This document shows, piece by piece, positions 39,990 through 49,057 of a DNA stretch of 64,000 nucleotides. The stretch comes from Saccharopolyspora hordei (GTDB lineage: Bacteria > Actinomycetota > Actinomycetes > Mycobacteriales > Pseudonocardiaceae): the NCBI RefSeq assembly GCF_013410345.1, contig NZ_JACCFJ010000001.1, positions 744,001-808,000 of the forward strand. The letters are read 5' to 3'. The translations under genes were made by a program, and so were the position numbers. Below the pieces are notes generated by a model, which saw only the letters and a list, made by a program, of their open reading frames with translations, was not told where the DNA came from and did no database searches. Each line of letters begins with the position of its first letter. Positions within the stretch are counted from its first letter, which is position 1.

Positions 39990-40181
39990 CCAGCGCCCCG
40001 GCATCGCGATCACCGCAGGTCAGCGGCGTCTCCCGCGCGTGGATCGCGCTCTGTGCAGTCATCGAGCGATGTTGCTACAAACGGTGGTGGAGCCCGATGT
40101 GCCATCCGATCGGGCAGAGTTGACGTGACGTGCGCCACATGTCGGTAAGGGTGTAACGACCACCGGTCGGGTGTCGATATG

Positions 40182-40295
40182 CAGGGTGACCCCGCGGTGC
40201 TGTCGGACCCCCGACCTGGCAGCGTCGCGGGGCTTTCCAATTCCTGGGCACCTCTGCCACTCACCCTGATCAACACACCCGAACCGGGTTTTGTT
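40182..40295 (+). ncRNA. Candidate structured leader RNA (unassigned), with terminator-like end
   Basis: An 8-bp outer stem (CAGGGTGA 40182-40189 / TCACCCTG 40261-40268) encloses a second stem stacked directly on it (CCCCGCG 40190-40196 / CGCGGGG 40226-40232, with inner GCTG/CAGC and TCGG/CCGA pairs) and a small GGCA/TGCC hairpin, giving a three-way junction. It is followed by a short hairpin ACCCG-AAC-CGGGT and TTTTGTT (40277-40295), the form of an intrinsic terminator. A ribosome-binding site and a 28-codon ORF come 39 bp later. A TTGACG -35-like box lies at 40119. I could not match a known riboswitch class. Confidence 0.4.
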
Positions 40296-40333
40296 CCCGA
40301 GCGATCCGTCGTGCGCGAAGGGAGGGAGTCGAC

Positions 40334-40420
40334 GTGGAGTTCATGATCGTCCTGCTCGGCGCCCTGGTCCCGGCACTCGCCGCCGCGCCGTTCTACCTCC
40401 AGGGCCGCGACCGGCACTGA
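40334..40420 (+). CDS. 28-residue membrane peptide
   Basis: GTG follows GGGAGGGAG at good spacing. The peptide MEFMIVLLGALVPALAAAPF plus YLQGRDRH is a single hydrophobic helix with a charged C-terminal end, similar in form to small membrane regulators such as KdpF but without sequence match. It directly follows the structured leader. Confidence 0.45.
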   Translation: MEFMIVLLGALVPALAAAPFYLQGRDRH

Positions 40421-40451
40421 TGCCGGTGGGGCCGGGCACCGTGCCTGCACG

Positions 40452-40918
40452 GTCATCCGGTCACTGGCGGACGTCGACCGAGCGATCCGCTCGTCCTGGG
40501 GCGCGGACACCTGTGCCCCGAAGACCTCCCCGCGTGGCACGCGGGCAACCCGGCTCGCGGGCAGTGCGGGGTCACCGCGCTGGTGGTCCACGACCTGCTC
40601 GGTGGCGACCTGCTCCGCGGTGAGGTCCACGTCGACGGCCGCCGGGTCGACCACCACTGGTGGGACCGCCTGCCCGGCGGGCTCGAGGTCGACCTGACCC
40701 GCGAGCAGTTCGGCCCGGAGGACGTGGTCACCGCGGGCGTCGTGGTCGCACGCCCACCCCGGCTCGCTCGCCGCCAGGAGGAGTGCGCGCGCCTCCGCAC
40801 CCGCACCCTCGCCGCGCTGGCCGGCTCGGTCACGCGGGCAGGGCCGCGAGGGCCTGGCGCACGGCGGCGGCCGTGGCGTCGAGCTCGCGGCGCGGGGCCT
40901 GCCGCCAGTGGGCGCTGA
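40452..40918 (+). pseudogene. YunG-like protein gene with a frameshift
   Basis: One frame gives RSLADVDRAIRSSWGADTCAP; the next frame continues EDLPAWHAGNPARGQCGVTA, LVVHDLLGGDLLRGEVHVDG, HHWWDRLPGGLEVDLTREQF. In intact YunG-like proteins these are contiguous, so one C appears lost in the run at about 40511-40514. The open frame then runs on into the antisense of the HIT gene to 40918, longer than the family. Either a real frameshift or an assembly error; start codon unclear. Confidence 0.6.
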
Positions 40919-41264
40919 TCCGGAAGCCGTCGCCCGCGAACCGGGGGAACACGTGCAGGTGCACGTGGAAGACCTCCTGGAACGCCGCCTCGCCGTCGGC
41001 GAGGAACAGGTTGATCCCGTCGCACTCCAGCTCCGACCGGCGGAGGGCCTTGGCGAGCCGGTGGCCGACCGTCCAGACCCGCGCGCCGAGCTCCGGGTCC
41101 AGGTCCTCCAGCCCGGCGGCGTGCGTCCGCGGCACCACCAGCAGGTGGCCGGGCGTCACCGGGTGGAGGTCCATGAACGCCACCACGTCGTCGTCCTCGT
41201 GGACGGTGCTCGCCTCCGCGGTCCCGCGGACCACGTCGCAGAACACGCACCCGTCGTCGCTCAT
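40830..41264 (-). CDS. HIT family nucleotide hydrolase
   Basis: The 144-residue protein starts CVFCDVVRGTAEASTV (zinc-type Cys pair) and has the histidine triad HVHLHVFPR near residue 103, with PVTPGHLLVVPRTHA and a typical NLFLADGEAAFQEV segment. HIT proteins hydrolyse nucleotidyl phosphoramidates or dinucleoside polyphosphates. GAGGAGG precedes the ATG with 8-nt spacing. Its 3' end overlaps the run-on of the convergent frameshifted gene. Confidence 0.9.
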   Translation of the reverse strand: MSDDGCVFCDVVRGTAEASTVHEDDDVVAFMDLHPVTPGHLLVVPRTHAAGLEDLDPELGARVWTVGHRLAKALRRSELECDGINLFLADGEAAFQEVFHVHLHVFPRFAGDGFRISAHWRQAPRRELDATAAAVRQALAALPA

Positions 41265-41379
41265 GCCGCGCACCTCCTCGACCACCCATCCTCGCGCGCC
41301 GGCGGCGATCGGGTGGGACACCTCACGGCTCCTCCCCGCCGGAGGAACACCGCGCCGACCGGTGGTGTTGACTTCGGGC

Positions 41380-43233
41380 GTGAGTGTTGAGCAGCAGAAA
41401 CCGCGTGCCCGCGTCCGCGCCGCCGAGCTGGTCGGTCGGCAGTGGCTGAACACCGGGGGGACGGAGCTGCGGCTCCGGGACTTCCGCGGCAAGGTCCTCG
41501 TCCTCGACTTCTGGACGTTCTGCTGCATCAACTGCCTGCACGTGCTCGACGAGCTGCGGCCGCTGGAGGAGGAGTTCGCCGCCGAGGTCGTCACCGTCGG
41601 CGTGCACTCGCCGAAGTTCGAGCACGAGGCCGACCCAGCGGCGCTGGCCGCCGCCGTCGAGCGCTACGCCGTGCACCACCCGGTGCTCGACGACCCCGAG
41701 CTGACCACCTGGCAGAACTACGCGGTCAAGGCCTGGCCGACGCTGGTCGTGGTCGACCCCGAGGGCTACGTCGTGCACGTCGCCGCAGGTGAGGGGCACG
41801 TCGAGGCGCTGCGCAGCGTCATCACCGAGGTGATCGCCGAGCACGACGCCAAGGGCACCCTGCACCGCGGCGACGGCCCCTACGTGCCACCGGAGCCCGC
41901 CGAGACCACGCTGCGGTTCCCCGGCAAGGTCGTCGCGCTGCCGAACGGCAACCTGCTGGTGTCGGACTCGGCGAACCACTCGCTGGTGGAGTTCGCCGCC
42001 GACGGCGAGACCGTGGTGCGGCGCATCGGCACCGGCCGGCGCGGTCGGGCCGACGGGACCGAGCCGGAGTTCTCCGAACCGAGCGGGCTCGCGCTGCTGC
42101 CGCCGCAGCTGGCCGAGCGGGTCGGCTACGACGTGGTCGTCGCCGACACCGTCAACCACCTGCTGCGCGGGCTGCGGCTCGCGGACGGGCACGTCACCAC
42201 GCTGGCCGGGACCGGCGAGCAGTGGCGCGACGGCGGCGACTCCGGGCCCGGCCCGCAGACGCCGCTGACCAGCCCGTGGGACGTCGCCTGGTGGGAACCG
42301 GCGGGCGGCGTGGTGATCGCGATGGCGGGCAACCACACGCTCGGCCTGTTCGACCCGGTGACCGGGCACGTGCGGCGCTTCGCCGGGACCACGGTGGAGG
42401 GGCTGCGCGACGGGCCGGTCGAGGAGGCGTTCTTCGCCCAGACGTCCGGGCTGGCCGACGGCGGCGACCGGCTGTGGCTGGCCGACTCGGAGACCTCGGC
42501 GCTGCGCTGGGTCGAAGCCGGCGGCGACGGGTTCCAGGTGCGGACCGCGGTCGGCACCGGGCTGTTCGACTTCGGGCACGCCGACGGCCCCGCCGACCGC
42601 GCGCTGCTGCAGCACCCGCTGGGCGTCGCCGTGCTGCCGGACGGCTCGGTGGCCGTCTGCGACACCTACAACGGCGCGGTCCGGCGCTACGAGCCGGCGA
42701 CCGACGAGGTCTCCACGCTGGCCACCGACGTCGCCGAGCCGTCCGGGGCGGTGGTCGTGGACGGCGAGCTCGTGGTGGTGGCCTCCGCCGCGCACCGGTT
42801 GGAGCGGCCCGTGCCGCCCGGCGTCGCCGCGCGGTTGGTGGAAGGCGCGTCGCAGCAGGTCAAGCGGCCCGCCACCGAGATCGCGCCGGGCGAGGTGGAG
42901 CTCGCCGTGGTGTTCACCCCGCCGCCCGGCACCAAGCTCGACGAGCGCTACGGCCCGTCCACCCGGCTGGAGGTCACCTCCTCGCCCGCGGAGCTGCTGG
43001 TCGAGGGCGCGGGCGTGGGCACCGACCTGACCCGCCGCCTGGTGCTGGCCGACGGCATCGAGCAGGGCGTGCTGCACGTGGTGGCGCAGGCCGCCAGCTG
43101 CGACGACGACCCGTCCGTCGAGCACCCGGCCTGCCGCCTGACCAGGCAGGACTGGGGCGTCCCGGTCAGGGTCTCGGCCGGTGGGCCGAGCCGCCTGCCG
43201 CTGGTGATGGGCGGCCTCGACGCGGAGAGCTGA
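41380..43233 (+). CDS. Thioredoxin-like and NHL-repeat protein (NHLRC2 type)
   Basis: The 617-residue protein joins a TlpA/thioredoxin domain (about 20-160; FCCINCL with redox-type C49-I-N-C52, cis-Pro in KAWPTLVV) with an NHL beta-propeller (about 170-490; FPGKVVALPNGNLLVSDSAN, DVVVADTVNHLLRGL, GVAVLPDGSVAVCDTYN) and a C-terminal beta domain. No signal peptide is visible, so it should be cytosolic. Human NHLRC2 has the same layout; bacterial roles are unclear. The GTG at 41380 has no ribosome-binding site, as for other probable leaderless genes here. Confidence 0.88.
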   Translation: MSVEQQKPRARVRAAELVGRQWLNTGGTELRLRDFRGKVLVLDFWTFCCINCLHVLDELRPLEEEFAAEVVTVGVHSPKFEHEADPAALAAAVERYAVHHPVLDDPELTTWQNYAVKAWPTLVVVDPEGYVVHVAAGEGHVEALRSVITEVIAEHDAKGTLHRGDGPYVPPEPAETTLRFPGKVVALPNGNLLVSDSANHSLVEFAADGETVVRRIGTGRRGRADGTEPEFSEPSGLALLPPQLAERVGYDVVVADTVNHLLRGLRLADGHVTTLAGTGEQWRDGGDSGPGPQTPLTSPWDVAWWEPAGGVVIAMAGNHTLGLFDPVTGHVRRFAGTTVEGLRDGPVEEAFFAQTSGLADGGDRLWLADSETSALRWVEAGGDGFQVRTAVGTGLFDFGHADGPADRALLQHPLGVAVLPDGSVAVCDTYNGAVRRYEPATDEVSTLATDVAEPSGAVVVDGELVVVASAAHRLERPVPPGVAARLVEGASQQVKRPATEIAPGEVELAVVFTPPPGTKLDERYGPSTRLEVTSSPAELLVEGAGVGTDLTRRLVLADGIEQGVLHVVAQAASCDDDPSVEHPACRLTRQDWGVPVRVSAGGPSRLPLVMGGLDAES

Positions 43234-43555
43234 GCCGCGTGAACCCCGCCGCCGCGCGCGGCCGTGTGCACCGGTGAGCGGGTCGTTCGTTCCAGGAGGG
43301 GGTTCGAGCGGCCCGCTCGCCCGCGTCCGGGCACATCGCCGGATCGTGTGGTGGGCCGCCGCGCCCGCGCACGGCGCGTGCTCAGGTCACCGCCGCCTCG
43401 TCGCCGTCGACCGGGGCGGGCCGCCCGCGGGCACGGGCCGCGCGGCACGCCTGTGACCAGCAGGAACAGCGGTCCCGACGGGAGTGTGCGGTTGGTGCAC
43501 GGGGCGAGGCGGTGCGACACCGGCCCTGGGCGGGCCATCGGCTGGCCCCGGCAAG
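43234..43555. other. Intergenic region
   Basis: About 320 bp between the NHL protein and the GroES-like gene contain no supported gene or hairpin that I can name; the promoter of the GroES-like gene is at its right end. Confidence 0.4.
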
Positions 43556-43561
43556 TAAACT
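43556..43561 (+). promoter_or_regulatory. -10 box TAAACT for a leaderless mRNA
   Basis: TAAACT is followed by exactly 6 nt and the GTG at 43568; no ribosome-binding site is present. Confidence 0.6.
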
Positions 43562-43567
43562 TTTCGG

Positions 43568-43888
43568 GTGACCGATGCCAAGCTCGAAATCCAGATGCTG
43601 CACGATCGGGTCATGGTGCGCATGTCGCAGGAAACCGGCGAGCGCCGCAGCAGCGGCGGCATCGTGATTCCCGCGACCGCCCAGGTGGCCAAGCGGCTCG
43701 TCTGGGGCGAGGTCTTCGGCGTGGGCAGCCACGTGCGCAGCGTCAAGGTCGGTGACCAGGTGCTGTTCAACCCCGAAGAGCAGTTCGAGGTCGAGGTCCA
43801 AGGGCAGGCCTACCTGGTGATGCGCGAGCGTGACCTGCACGCGGTGGCCAGCGAGCGCACTGAGCAGGGCACCGGACTGTACCTGTAG
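43568..43888 (+). CDS. GroES (Cpn10)-like co-chaperone family protein
   Basis: The 106-residue protein follows the Cpn10 pattern: MLHDRVMVRMSQETGERRSS then GGIVIPATAQ (the GGI-I-P loop), RLVWGEVFGVGSHVRSVKVG, QVLFNPEEQFEVEV and a final YLVMRERDLHAV. The mobile loop is shorter than in true GroES and the gene is not next to groEL, so it is probably a divergent paralogue. Leaderless transcription is inferred from the -10 spacing. Confidence 0.8.
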   Translation: MTDAKLEIQMLHDRVMVRMSQETGERRSSGGIVIPATAQVAKRLVWGEVFGVGSHVRSVKVGDQVLFNPEEQFEVEVQGQAYLVMRERDLHAVASERTEQGTGLYL

Positions 43889-43989
43889 ACGTCCCGACCC
43901 CGGTCGGTCGGCGCGACGGCCGACGAACCCGCGCAGGAGCGCGTCCCCTGACGCCCCCCACCGCAGGACCGACAGGAGAAGGGGAAGCG

Positions 43990-46017
43990 GTGCCGGAAAA
44001 CCACGAACACGACAGCGGTGCGGACGAGTCCACCGAGCGGATCCACACCGGTCCGGACCAGCGCTCGAGCCACCCCGAGACCGAGGCCGAGCAGACCACC
44101 CGCATCCCTCCGGTGCCCGCGTCGGGCGAGGGCACCCGGCAGAACCCGCACCCCGAGTCGGACACCGAGCGCACCGAGCAGATCGCCGCGCTGCCCACCG
44201 ACTTCCACGGCTTCCCGATCGGCGAGACCCAGGCCATCCCGCAGGTCGACGCCGGCCCGGCCGCGCCCGTCCCGCCGCAGCCGACCGCCGACCGCCGCAA
44301 GCGCGGCCTGGTCCGCGCCGGGATCGCCGCCGGTGCCGCGGTCGGCGTCCTGGCCCTGCTCTACCTCGGCGACCTGGTCTTCACCAGCGGCACCGTGCCG
44401 CGCGGCACCGTGGTGGCCGGGGTCGACATCGGCGGCCTGGAGCCCGCCGCGGCGGAGGAGGAGCTGCGCTCGGAGCTCGGGCCGAACCTCGACGAGCCGG
44501 TGCAGCTGCGGGTCGCGGACCGCTCGGCCACGATCGACCCGAACGCGGTCGGGTTGGAGGTGGACTGGGCGGCCACCGTGGAGGAGGCCGGTGACCAGCC
44601 GCTGAACCCCTTCACCCGGCTGGCCTCGTTGTTCACCACCCGCGAGGTCGCCCCGGTCAGCCACGGCGACCGGGAGCACCTGGTGCAGGCGCTGGAGCAG
44701 GTCCGGCCGCAGCTGGACCGGCAGCCGGTCGAGGGCACCATCCGCTTCGAGGGCGCCGAGCCCGTCGCGGTCTCCCCGGTGACCGGCCAGTCCATCGACG
44801 TGCAGCGCGCCACCGACGCGGTGCTGGCGCACTGGGTCGAGGACGGCCCGGTGCGGGTGCCGTTCACCGAGCAGCCGGTCCGCACCACCGAGCAGGGCGT
44901 GCAGCGGGCGCTGCGCGAGATCGCCCGGCCCGCCGTGCAGGCGCCGGTCACGGTGCGCGGCGAGGGCAAGGACGTGGTCCTGGCGCCGGAGGCCATCGCC
45001 GCGGCGCTGCGGTTCGAGCCGGGCGCCGAGGGCGGCCTGAAGGCCACCGTCGACGTGCCGAGCGTGGTCGGCGCGGTCGAGCCGCAGCTGGCCGACACCA
45101 TCAAGCCCGGCAAGGACGCCCAGGTCGTGATCGAGGGCGGCCACCCCGTGGTCAAGCCGTCCGAGGACGGCATCGGCGTGAACTGGGACAAGAGCTTCGC
45201 GCGGCTGCTGGACGTGCTGCGCTCGTCGCAGGACCGCTCGGTGCAGGCCGTCTACGAGCACCAGCCGGCGACGTTCACCACCGAGGAGGCCGAGCAGCTC
45301 GGCATCAAGGAGGTCGTCGGCGAGTTCACCACCGGCGGCTTCGAGCCGGCGTCCGGGGTGAACATCCGCCGCGTCGCCGAGCAGGTCAACGGCGCGATCG
45401 TCAAGCCCGGCGAGACGTTCAGCCTCAACGGCCACACCGGTCCGCGCGGCATCCCGCAGGGCTACGTGGAGTCCGGGATCATCCAGGACGGCCGGCCCGG
45501 TCGCGCGGTCGGCGGCGGCATCTCGCAGTTCGCCACGACCTTGTACAACGCCTCGTACTTCGCGGGCATGCAGGACGTGGAGCACAAGGCGCACAGCTAC
45601 TACATCAGCCGCTACCCGGAGGGCCGCGAGGCCACGGTGTTCCAGAGCCCGAGCGGCGCGAGCGTCATCGACGTCAAGTTCAAGAACGTCTCCCACAGCG
45701 GCATCCTCATCACCACCCACTGGACGCCCTCGTCGATCACGGTGAAGCTGTGGGGCACCAAGCAGTTCGAGGTGACCTCGCAGACCGGGGAGCGGACCAA
45801 CCACACGCCGCCGCGGGAGAAGGTCGTGCCCCCGGGCGAGCCGTGCAGCCCGAGCAAGGGCGCGCCCGGCTTCACGGTCACCGACACCCGGACCATCAAG
45901 GACCTGACCACGGGCGAGGTGCGCACCGAGACCCAGCGCACGCGCTACAACCCGCAGCCGATCATCCACTGCGGTGCCCCGCCCGGGGGCGGCCCGCCGG
46001 CCGCGCCGCCGGCCTGA
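43990..46017 (+). CDS. VanW family membrane protein with peptidoglycan-binding-like domains
   Basis: The 675-residue protein has an acidic disordered cytosolic N-terminus (about 1-100), a basic RRKRG stop and one membrane span at about 106-128, then two PG_binding_4-type domains (about 140-400) and the VanW domain with FNIRR-type core seen as VNIRRVAEQVNG, KPGETFSLNGHTGPR, AVGGGISQFATTLYNA and YYISRYPEGREATV. The tail is Pro-rich. VanW proteins face the cell wall; their enzymatic role is unresolved, though several are linked to peptidoglycan cross-link editing. AGGAG precedes the GTG start. Confidence 0.9.
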   Translation: MPENHEHDSGADESTERIHTGPDQRSSHPETEAEQTTRIPPVPASGEGTRQNPHPESDTERTEQIAALPTDFHGFPIGETQAIPQVDAGPAAPVPPQPTADRRKRGLVRAGIAAGAAVGVLALLYLGDLVFTSGTVPRGTVVAGVDIGGLEPAAAEEELRSELGPNLDEPVQLRVADRSATIDPNAVGLEVDWAATVEEAGDQPLNPFTRLASLFTTREVAPVSHGDREHLVQALEQVRPQLDRQPVEGTIRFEGAEPVAVSPVTGQSIDVQRATDAVLAHWVEDGPVRVPFTEQPVRTTEQGVQRALREIARPAVQAPVTVRGEGKDVVLAPEAIAAALRFEPGAEGGLKATVDVPSVVGAVEPQLADTIKPGKDAQVVIEGGHPVVKPSEDGIGVNWDKSFARLLDVLRSSQDRSVQAVYEHQPATFTTEEAEQLGIKEVVGEFTTGGFEPASGVNIRRVAEQVNGAIVKPGETFSLNGHTGPRGIPQGYVESGIIQDGRPGRAVGGGISQFATTLYNASYFAGMQDVEHKAHSYYISRYPEGREATVFQSPSGASVIDVKFKNVSHSGILITTHWTPSSITVKLWGTKQFEVTSQTGERTNHTPPREKVVPPGEPCSPSKGAPGFTVTDTRTIKDLTTGEVRTETQRTRYNPQPIIHCGAPPGGGPPAAPPA

Positions 46018-46030
46018 TCGGACCAGCGCT

Positions 46031-46067
46031 CGTCGAGGCCCCTGCCGGACCGGCAGGGGCCTCGACG
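46031..46067. terminator. Bidirectional terminator between VanW and EEP genes
   Basis: 18-bp exact arms (CGTCGAGGCCCCTGCCGG, 46031-46048; 46050-46067) fill the gap between the convergent stops at 46017 and 46070. Confidence 0.85.
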
Positions 46068-46069
46068 TC

Positions 46070-46837
46070 TCAGCGGAGCGTCTGGACCAGCAGGCCCGGG
46101 TGGGCGCTGCCGTCGATCGGCAGCACCTCGGCGCCCTCGAACCGGAAGGCCTCCATCGCGAACACGTGCTGGACGCTGCCGTCGTCCGCGCGGTACCAGC
46201 CCTCCGGCACGCAGTTCTGCACGTCGGGGTCCCCGCCGGCGACCAGGCTCAGGTCCCCGGCGAGCACCGCCTGCGCGCCCAGCGCGGTCGCGGTGGCGGT
46301 GAGCTCGCGGCACTGGTCCGCCGCCACCTGGCCGCCCTCCTCGGACAGGTGCGCGGTGCAGGCGCTGAGCTGCGAGTACGGCACGCACAGCAGCACCCGC
46401 TGCACGCCGCTGCCGTCCTGCGCGGCGAAGGGCTGCTCGACCGGCTCGCCCGGAGCGCCGACGTCGGGGTGCGACAGGATCGCGACGCCGAGGTCGCCGC
46501 GGCCGTCGCGGCACGTCGCCGGGGCGCCGGTGGTCGCGTCACCGGCCGGGGCGAACTCCCACCCGTAGCCGGTCTCGCTGGTCATGCGGGTGATGTCGGA
46601 GGCGCAGACCTCGTTGAGCGTCACCACGTCCGGTCGCCGCTGGTGGATGGTCTCGATCGCGGCGTCGACCGACCGGCTCGGGCCGGCGCAGGCCTCGTCG
46701 CCGTCGCCGCAGAGGGTGAGTTGGAGGACGTCGAAGGATCGGGCGGCCGGCGCCTGCGCGTGCGCGACGGGCAGCGCGGTCGCGAGGGCCGCGGACAGCG
46801 CGGCCACCAACCAGAGCACGGTCGAACGACGCACCAT
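46070..46837 (-). CDS. Secreted endonuclease/exonuclease/phosphatase (EEP) family protein
   Basis: The 255-residue precursor has a signal peptide (RSTVLWLVAALSAALATALP, cleavage near HAQA). The EEP fold is suggested by FDVLQLTLCG, then IETIHQRRPDVVTLNEVCAS (metal-binding Glu), LGVAILSHPD, VLAGDLSL (Asp of the GDxN motif, though Asn is Leu-replaced) and a final GSAHPGLLVQTLR where the catalytic His of the SDH motif would be AHP. Several of these are changed from the consensus, so nuclease activity is not certain. Six or more cysteines suggest disulfides. GAGGAGG precedes the ATG. Confidence 0.7.
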   Translation of the reverse strand: MVRRSTVLWLVAALSAALATALPVAHAQAPAARSFDVLQLTLCGDGDEACAGPSRSVDAAIETIHQRRPDVVTLNEVCASDITRMTSETGYGWEFAPAGDATTGAPATCRDGRGDLGVAILSHPDVGAPGEPVEQPFAAQDGSGVQRVLLCVPYSQLSACTAHLSEEGGQVAADQCRELTATATALGAQAVLAGDLSLVAGGDPDVQNCVPEGWYRADDGSVQHVFAMEAFRFEGAEVLPIDGSAHPGLLVQTLR

Positions 46838-47315
46838 CACAACCTCCTCGGGGATCCCCGTCGTTCGCGCCGATGGGTTCGACACCCGTTGCAGTCTGCT
46901 CACCGGCGGGACGTCCGCTCGACCGCTGGATGGGGTAGTGGCGAGTTCTCGACATCGCGAGCGGGACGCTCCGACGGAGCAGCGGTCCCGCCTGCACCAG
47001 CATCGTGTGCACGGAGCGTGATCGACCCTCACGTGCCGGAGGTGGTGGCGGTCCTGTTGACCAGTGGCGGGCGCCACCCGAGACTGAGGGGAACTCGGTC
47101 GATGCGGGCAAAGGACCCACGCCGGAAGTGGGAGGTTCGGCGCAACGCTGCCCCGCTGTCGTGGTGACGGACCGGCACGTTCGCCGACCTCAGCGCGGTG
47201 CGGACGGCGGAGCGGACGGAAAGTTTGATGGGTTTGCAACATTCGGCAGTGGGATTACGCCCGATCGGGTGGCACTATTCGAGACCTCAGGTCTTCACCT
47301 ACTAGGAGTGACATC
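46838..47315. other. Divergent intergenic region
   Basis: About 480 bp between the EEP gene and the importer operon. Close to the importer start is AGACCT-C-AGGTCT (47283-47295), a perfect 6+1+6 palindrome 20 bp before the GTG that could be an operator. No other gene is supported here. Confidence 0.4.
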
Positions 47316-48131
47316 GTGGCGCGTCGCAGAACACTTCGAGCGATGGCTCTGCTGCCTGCTCTCGCCCTCGCCACCGCAGCTGCGGCGGGTTGTGCCGAGT
47401 CCACCACCGCCGGCGGCGGCACCGCGGACGGCGGCGTGGAGGTGATCAAGGCGGGCGTCCTCACCACCTGCACCCACATGGACTACAAGCCCTTCCAGTT
47501 CCACGACCAGGGCAAGATCGTCGGCTTCGACGTCGACCTGGTGGACGCGATCGCCAAGGACATGGGCCTCCGGCAGGAGATCGTGGACACGCCCTTCGAG
47601 GGCATCCAGTCCGGTGAGGACCTGAACACCCGCCACTGCGACGTCGCCGCCGCGGCCATGAGCATCACGCCGGCCCGCGAGGAGAACTTCGACTTCTCCG
47701 ACCCGTACTTCGAGGCCACCCAGGCGCTGCTGGTCAAGAAGGGCGCGAACGTCCGCAGCCTGGCCGACCTGCGCGGCAAGAAGCTCGGCGTGCAGCTGTC
47801 CACCACCGGCGAGCAGTACGCCAACGAGAACAAGGACGCCAACGGCTACGAGGTCGTGCAGTTCGAGGACCTGCCGCTGTCGGTGACCGCGGTGCAGACC
47901 GGCCAGGTCGACGCGGCGATCAACGACAACAGCGTGCTGGCCGACTACGTCAAGGACAACCCCGAGGTCGAGATCACCACCGAGTTCACCACCGGTGACC
48001 AGTACGGCATCGGTGTGGCGACCGGCAACACGGCGCTGAAGGACCGGATCAACGCCGCTCTGAAGAAGCTCAAGGAGAACGGCGAGTACGACCGGATCTA
48101 CGAGAAGTGGTTCGGCAAGAAGCCGGAGTGA
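47316..48131 (+). CDS. Amino-acid ABC importer, solute-binding lipoprotein (family 3)
   Basis: The 271-residue lipoprotein has a lipobox ending AAAGC (Cys about 26) and the family 3 pattern: MDYKPFQFHDQGKIVGFDVD, then FEGIQSGEDLNTRHCDVAAA, AMSITPAREENFDFSDPYFE and DLRGKKLGVQLSTTGEQYA, ending in YDRIYEKWFG. The ligand should be a polar amino acid. AGGAG with 7-nt spacing precedes the GTG. A hairpin follows the gene before the permease. Confidence 0.92.
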   Translation: MARRRTLRAMALLPALALATAAAAGCAESTTAGGGTADGGVEVIKAGVLTTCTHMDYKPFQFHDQGKIVGFDVDLVDAIAKDMGLRQEIVDTPFEGIQSGEDLNTRHCDVAAAAMSITPAREENFDFSDPYFEATQALLVKKGANVRSLADLRGKKLGVQLSTTGEQYANENKDANGYEVVQFEDLPLSVTAVQTGQVDAAINDNSVLADYVKDNPEVEITTEFTTGDQYGIGVATGNTALKDRINAALKKLKENGEYDRIYEKWFGKKPE

Positions 48132-48156
48132 GCTCGGGACTCAGCCACGGAGCAGC

Positions 48157-48187
48157 GGGGTCGGCGGACGCTCCAACCGCCGACCCC
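48157..48187 (+). terminator. Intercistronic attenuator between binding protein and permease
   Basis: An 11-bp stem GGGGTCGGCGG/CCGCCGACCCC with a 9-nt loop follows the binding-protein stop by 25 bp. Such a site lets the binding protein be made in excess over permease and ATPase. Confidence 0.65.
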
Positions 48188-48208
48188 GAACAGTGATCAG
48201 GAGACTTC

Positions 48209-49057
48209 ATGACAACCGACACCGAGCGGCCGCCCAAGAAGGGACTGGGGCGGCGGCAGCGGGCGAGGCTGAACCGGGGCGTCCAGTACGCGGTGCTGGT
48301 CGTGGTCATCGTGGTGGCCGCCCTGGTCGCGGACTGGAACTCGATCGCGCGCGCGTTCTTCAACGTCGACGTGGCGATCGCCCAGTTCCCCGAGGTGATC
48401 ACCACGGCGCTGGTGAACACCATCATCTACACCGCGCTCGGCTTCGGCTTCGGGCTCGGCCTCGGCATCGTGCTGGCGCTGATGCGGATGTCGCCGGTCG
48501 GGCCCTACCGCTGGATCGCCACCGGCTACATCGAGCTGTTCCGCGGGCTGCCCGCGCTGCTGGTCTTCGTCGCGCTGGGCTTCGGCGTGCCGATCGCCTT
48601 CCAGCTGCGGTTCGACATCTACTCCACCGCGATGCTCGCGCTCGGCCTGGTCGGCGCCGCCTACATGGCCGAGACCATCCGGGCGGGCATCCAGGCGGTG
48701 CCGAAGGGGCAGGTCGAGGCGGCGCGGTCGCTGGGCATGTCGCCGGGCCGGACGATGCTGACCGTGGTGATGCCGCAGGCGTTCCGCATCATCCTGCCGC
48801 CACTGACCAACGAGCTGATCCTGCTGACCAAGGACTCCTCGCTGATCTACCTGCTCGGTCTGGCCTCCAGCGAGTACGAGCTGGCCAAGTTCGGCCGGGC
48901 GGCGCTGAACGAGTACGCGTCGCTGACCCCGCTGCTCATCGCCGGGCTCTGCTACCTGATCATCACCATCCCGCTGTCCCGCGTGTCGAACCTGCTGGAG
49001 CGCAAGTACGGCAGCGGGGTGCGGACCAAGAACGGGCACGGGGGTGCGGCGGCATGA
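48209..49057 (+). CDS. Amino-acid ABC importer permease (HisM/GlnP type)
   Basis: The 282-residue protein has a basic cytosolic start, one extra N-terminal span, and the His/Glu/Gln permease core of five helices with the EAA-loop [20 protein letters not shown] near residues 171-190. CAGGAG precedes the ATG. A single permease gene suggests a homodimer. Its stop overlaps a 17-codon ORF (ATGA). Confidence 0.92.
   Translation: MTTDTERPPKKGLGRRQRARLNRGVQYAVLVVVIVVAALVADWNSIARAFFNVDVAIAQFPEVITTALVNTIIYTALGFGFGLGLGIVLALMRMSPVGPYRWIATGYIELFRGLPALLVFVALGFGVPIAFQLRFDIYSTAMLALGLVGAAYMAETIRAGIQAVPKGQVEAARSLGMSPGRTMLTVVMPQAFRIILPPLTNELILLTKDSSLIYLLGLASSEYELAKFGRAALNEYASLTPLLIAGLCYLIITIPLSRVSNLLERKYGSGVRTKNGHGGAAA

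Noticed and set aside
40182-40295. A known riboswitch (c-di-AMP ydaO, TPP, cobalamin or fluoride class)
   Set aside because: I compared remembered consensus segments and found no convincing match; kept only as an unassigned structured RNA.
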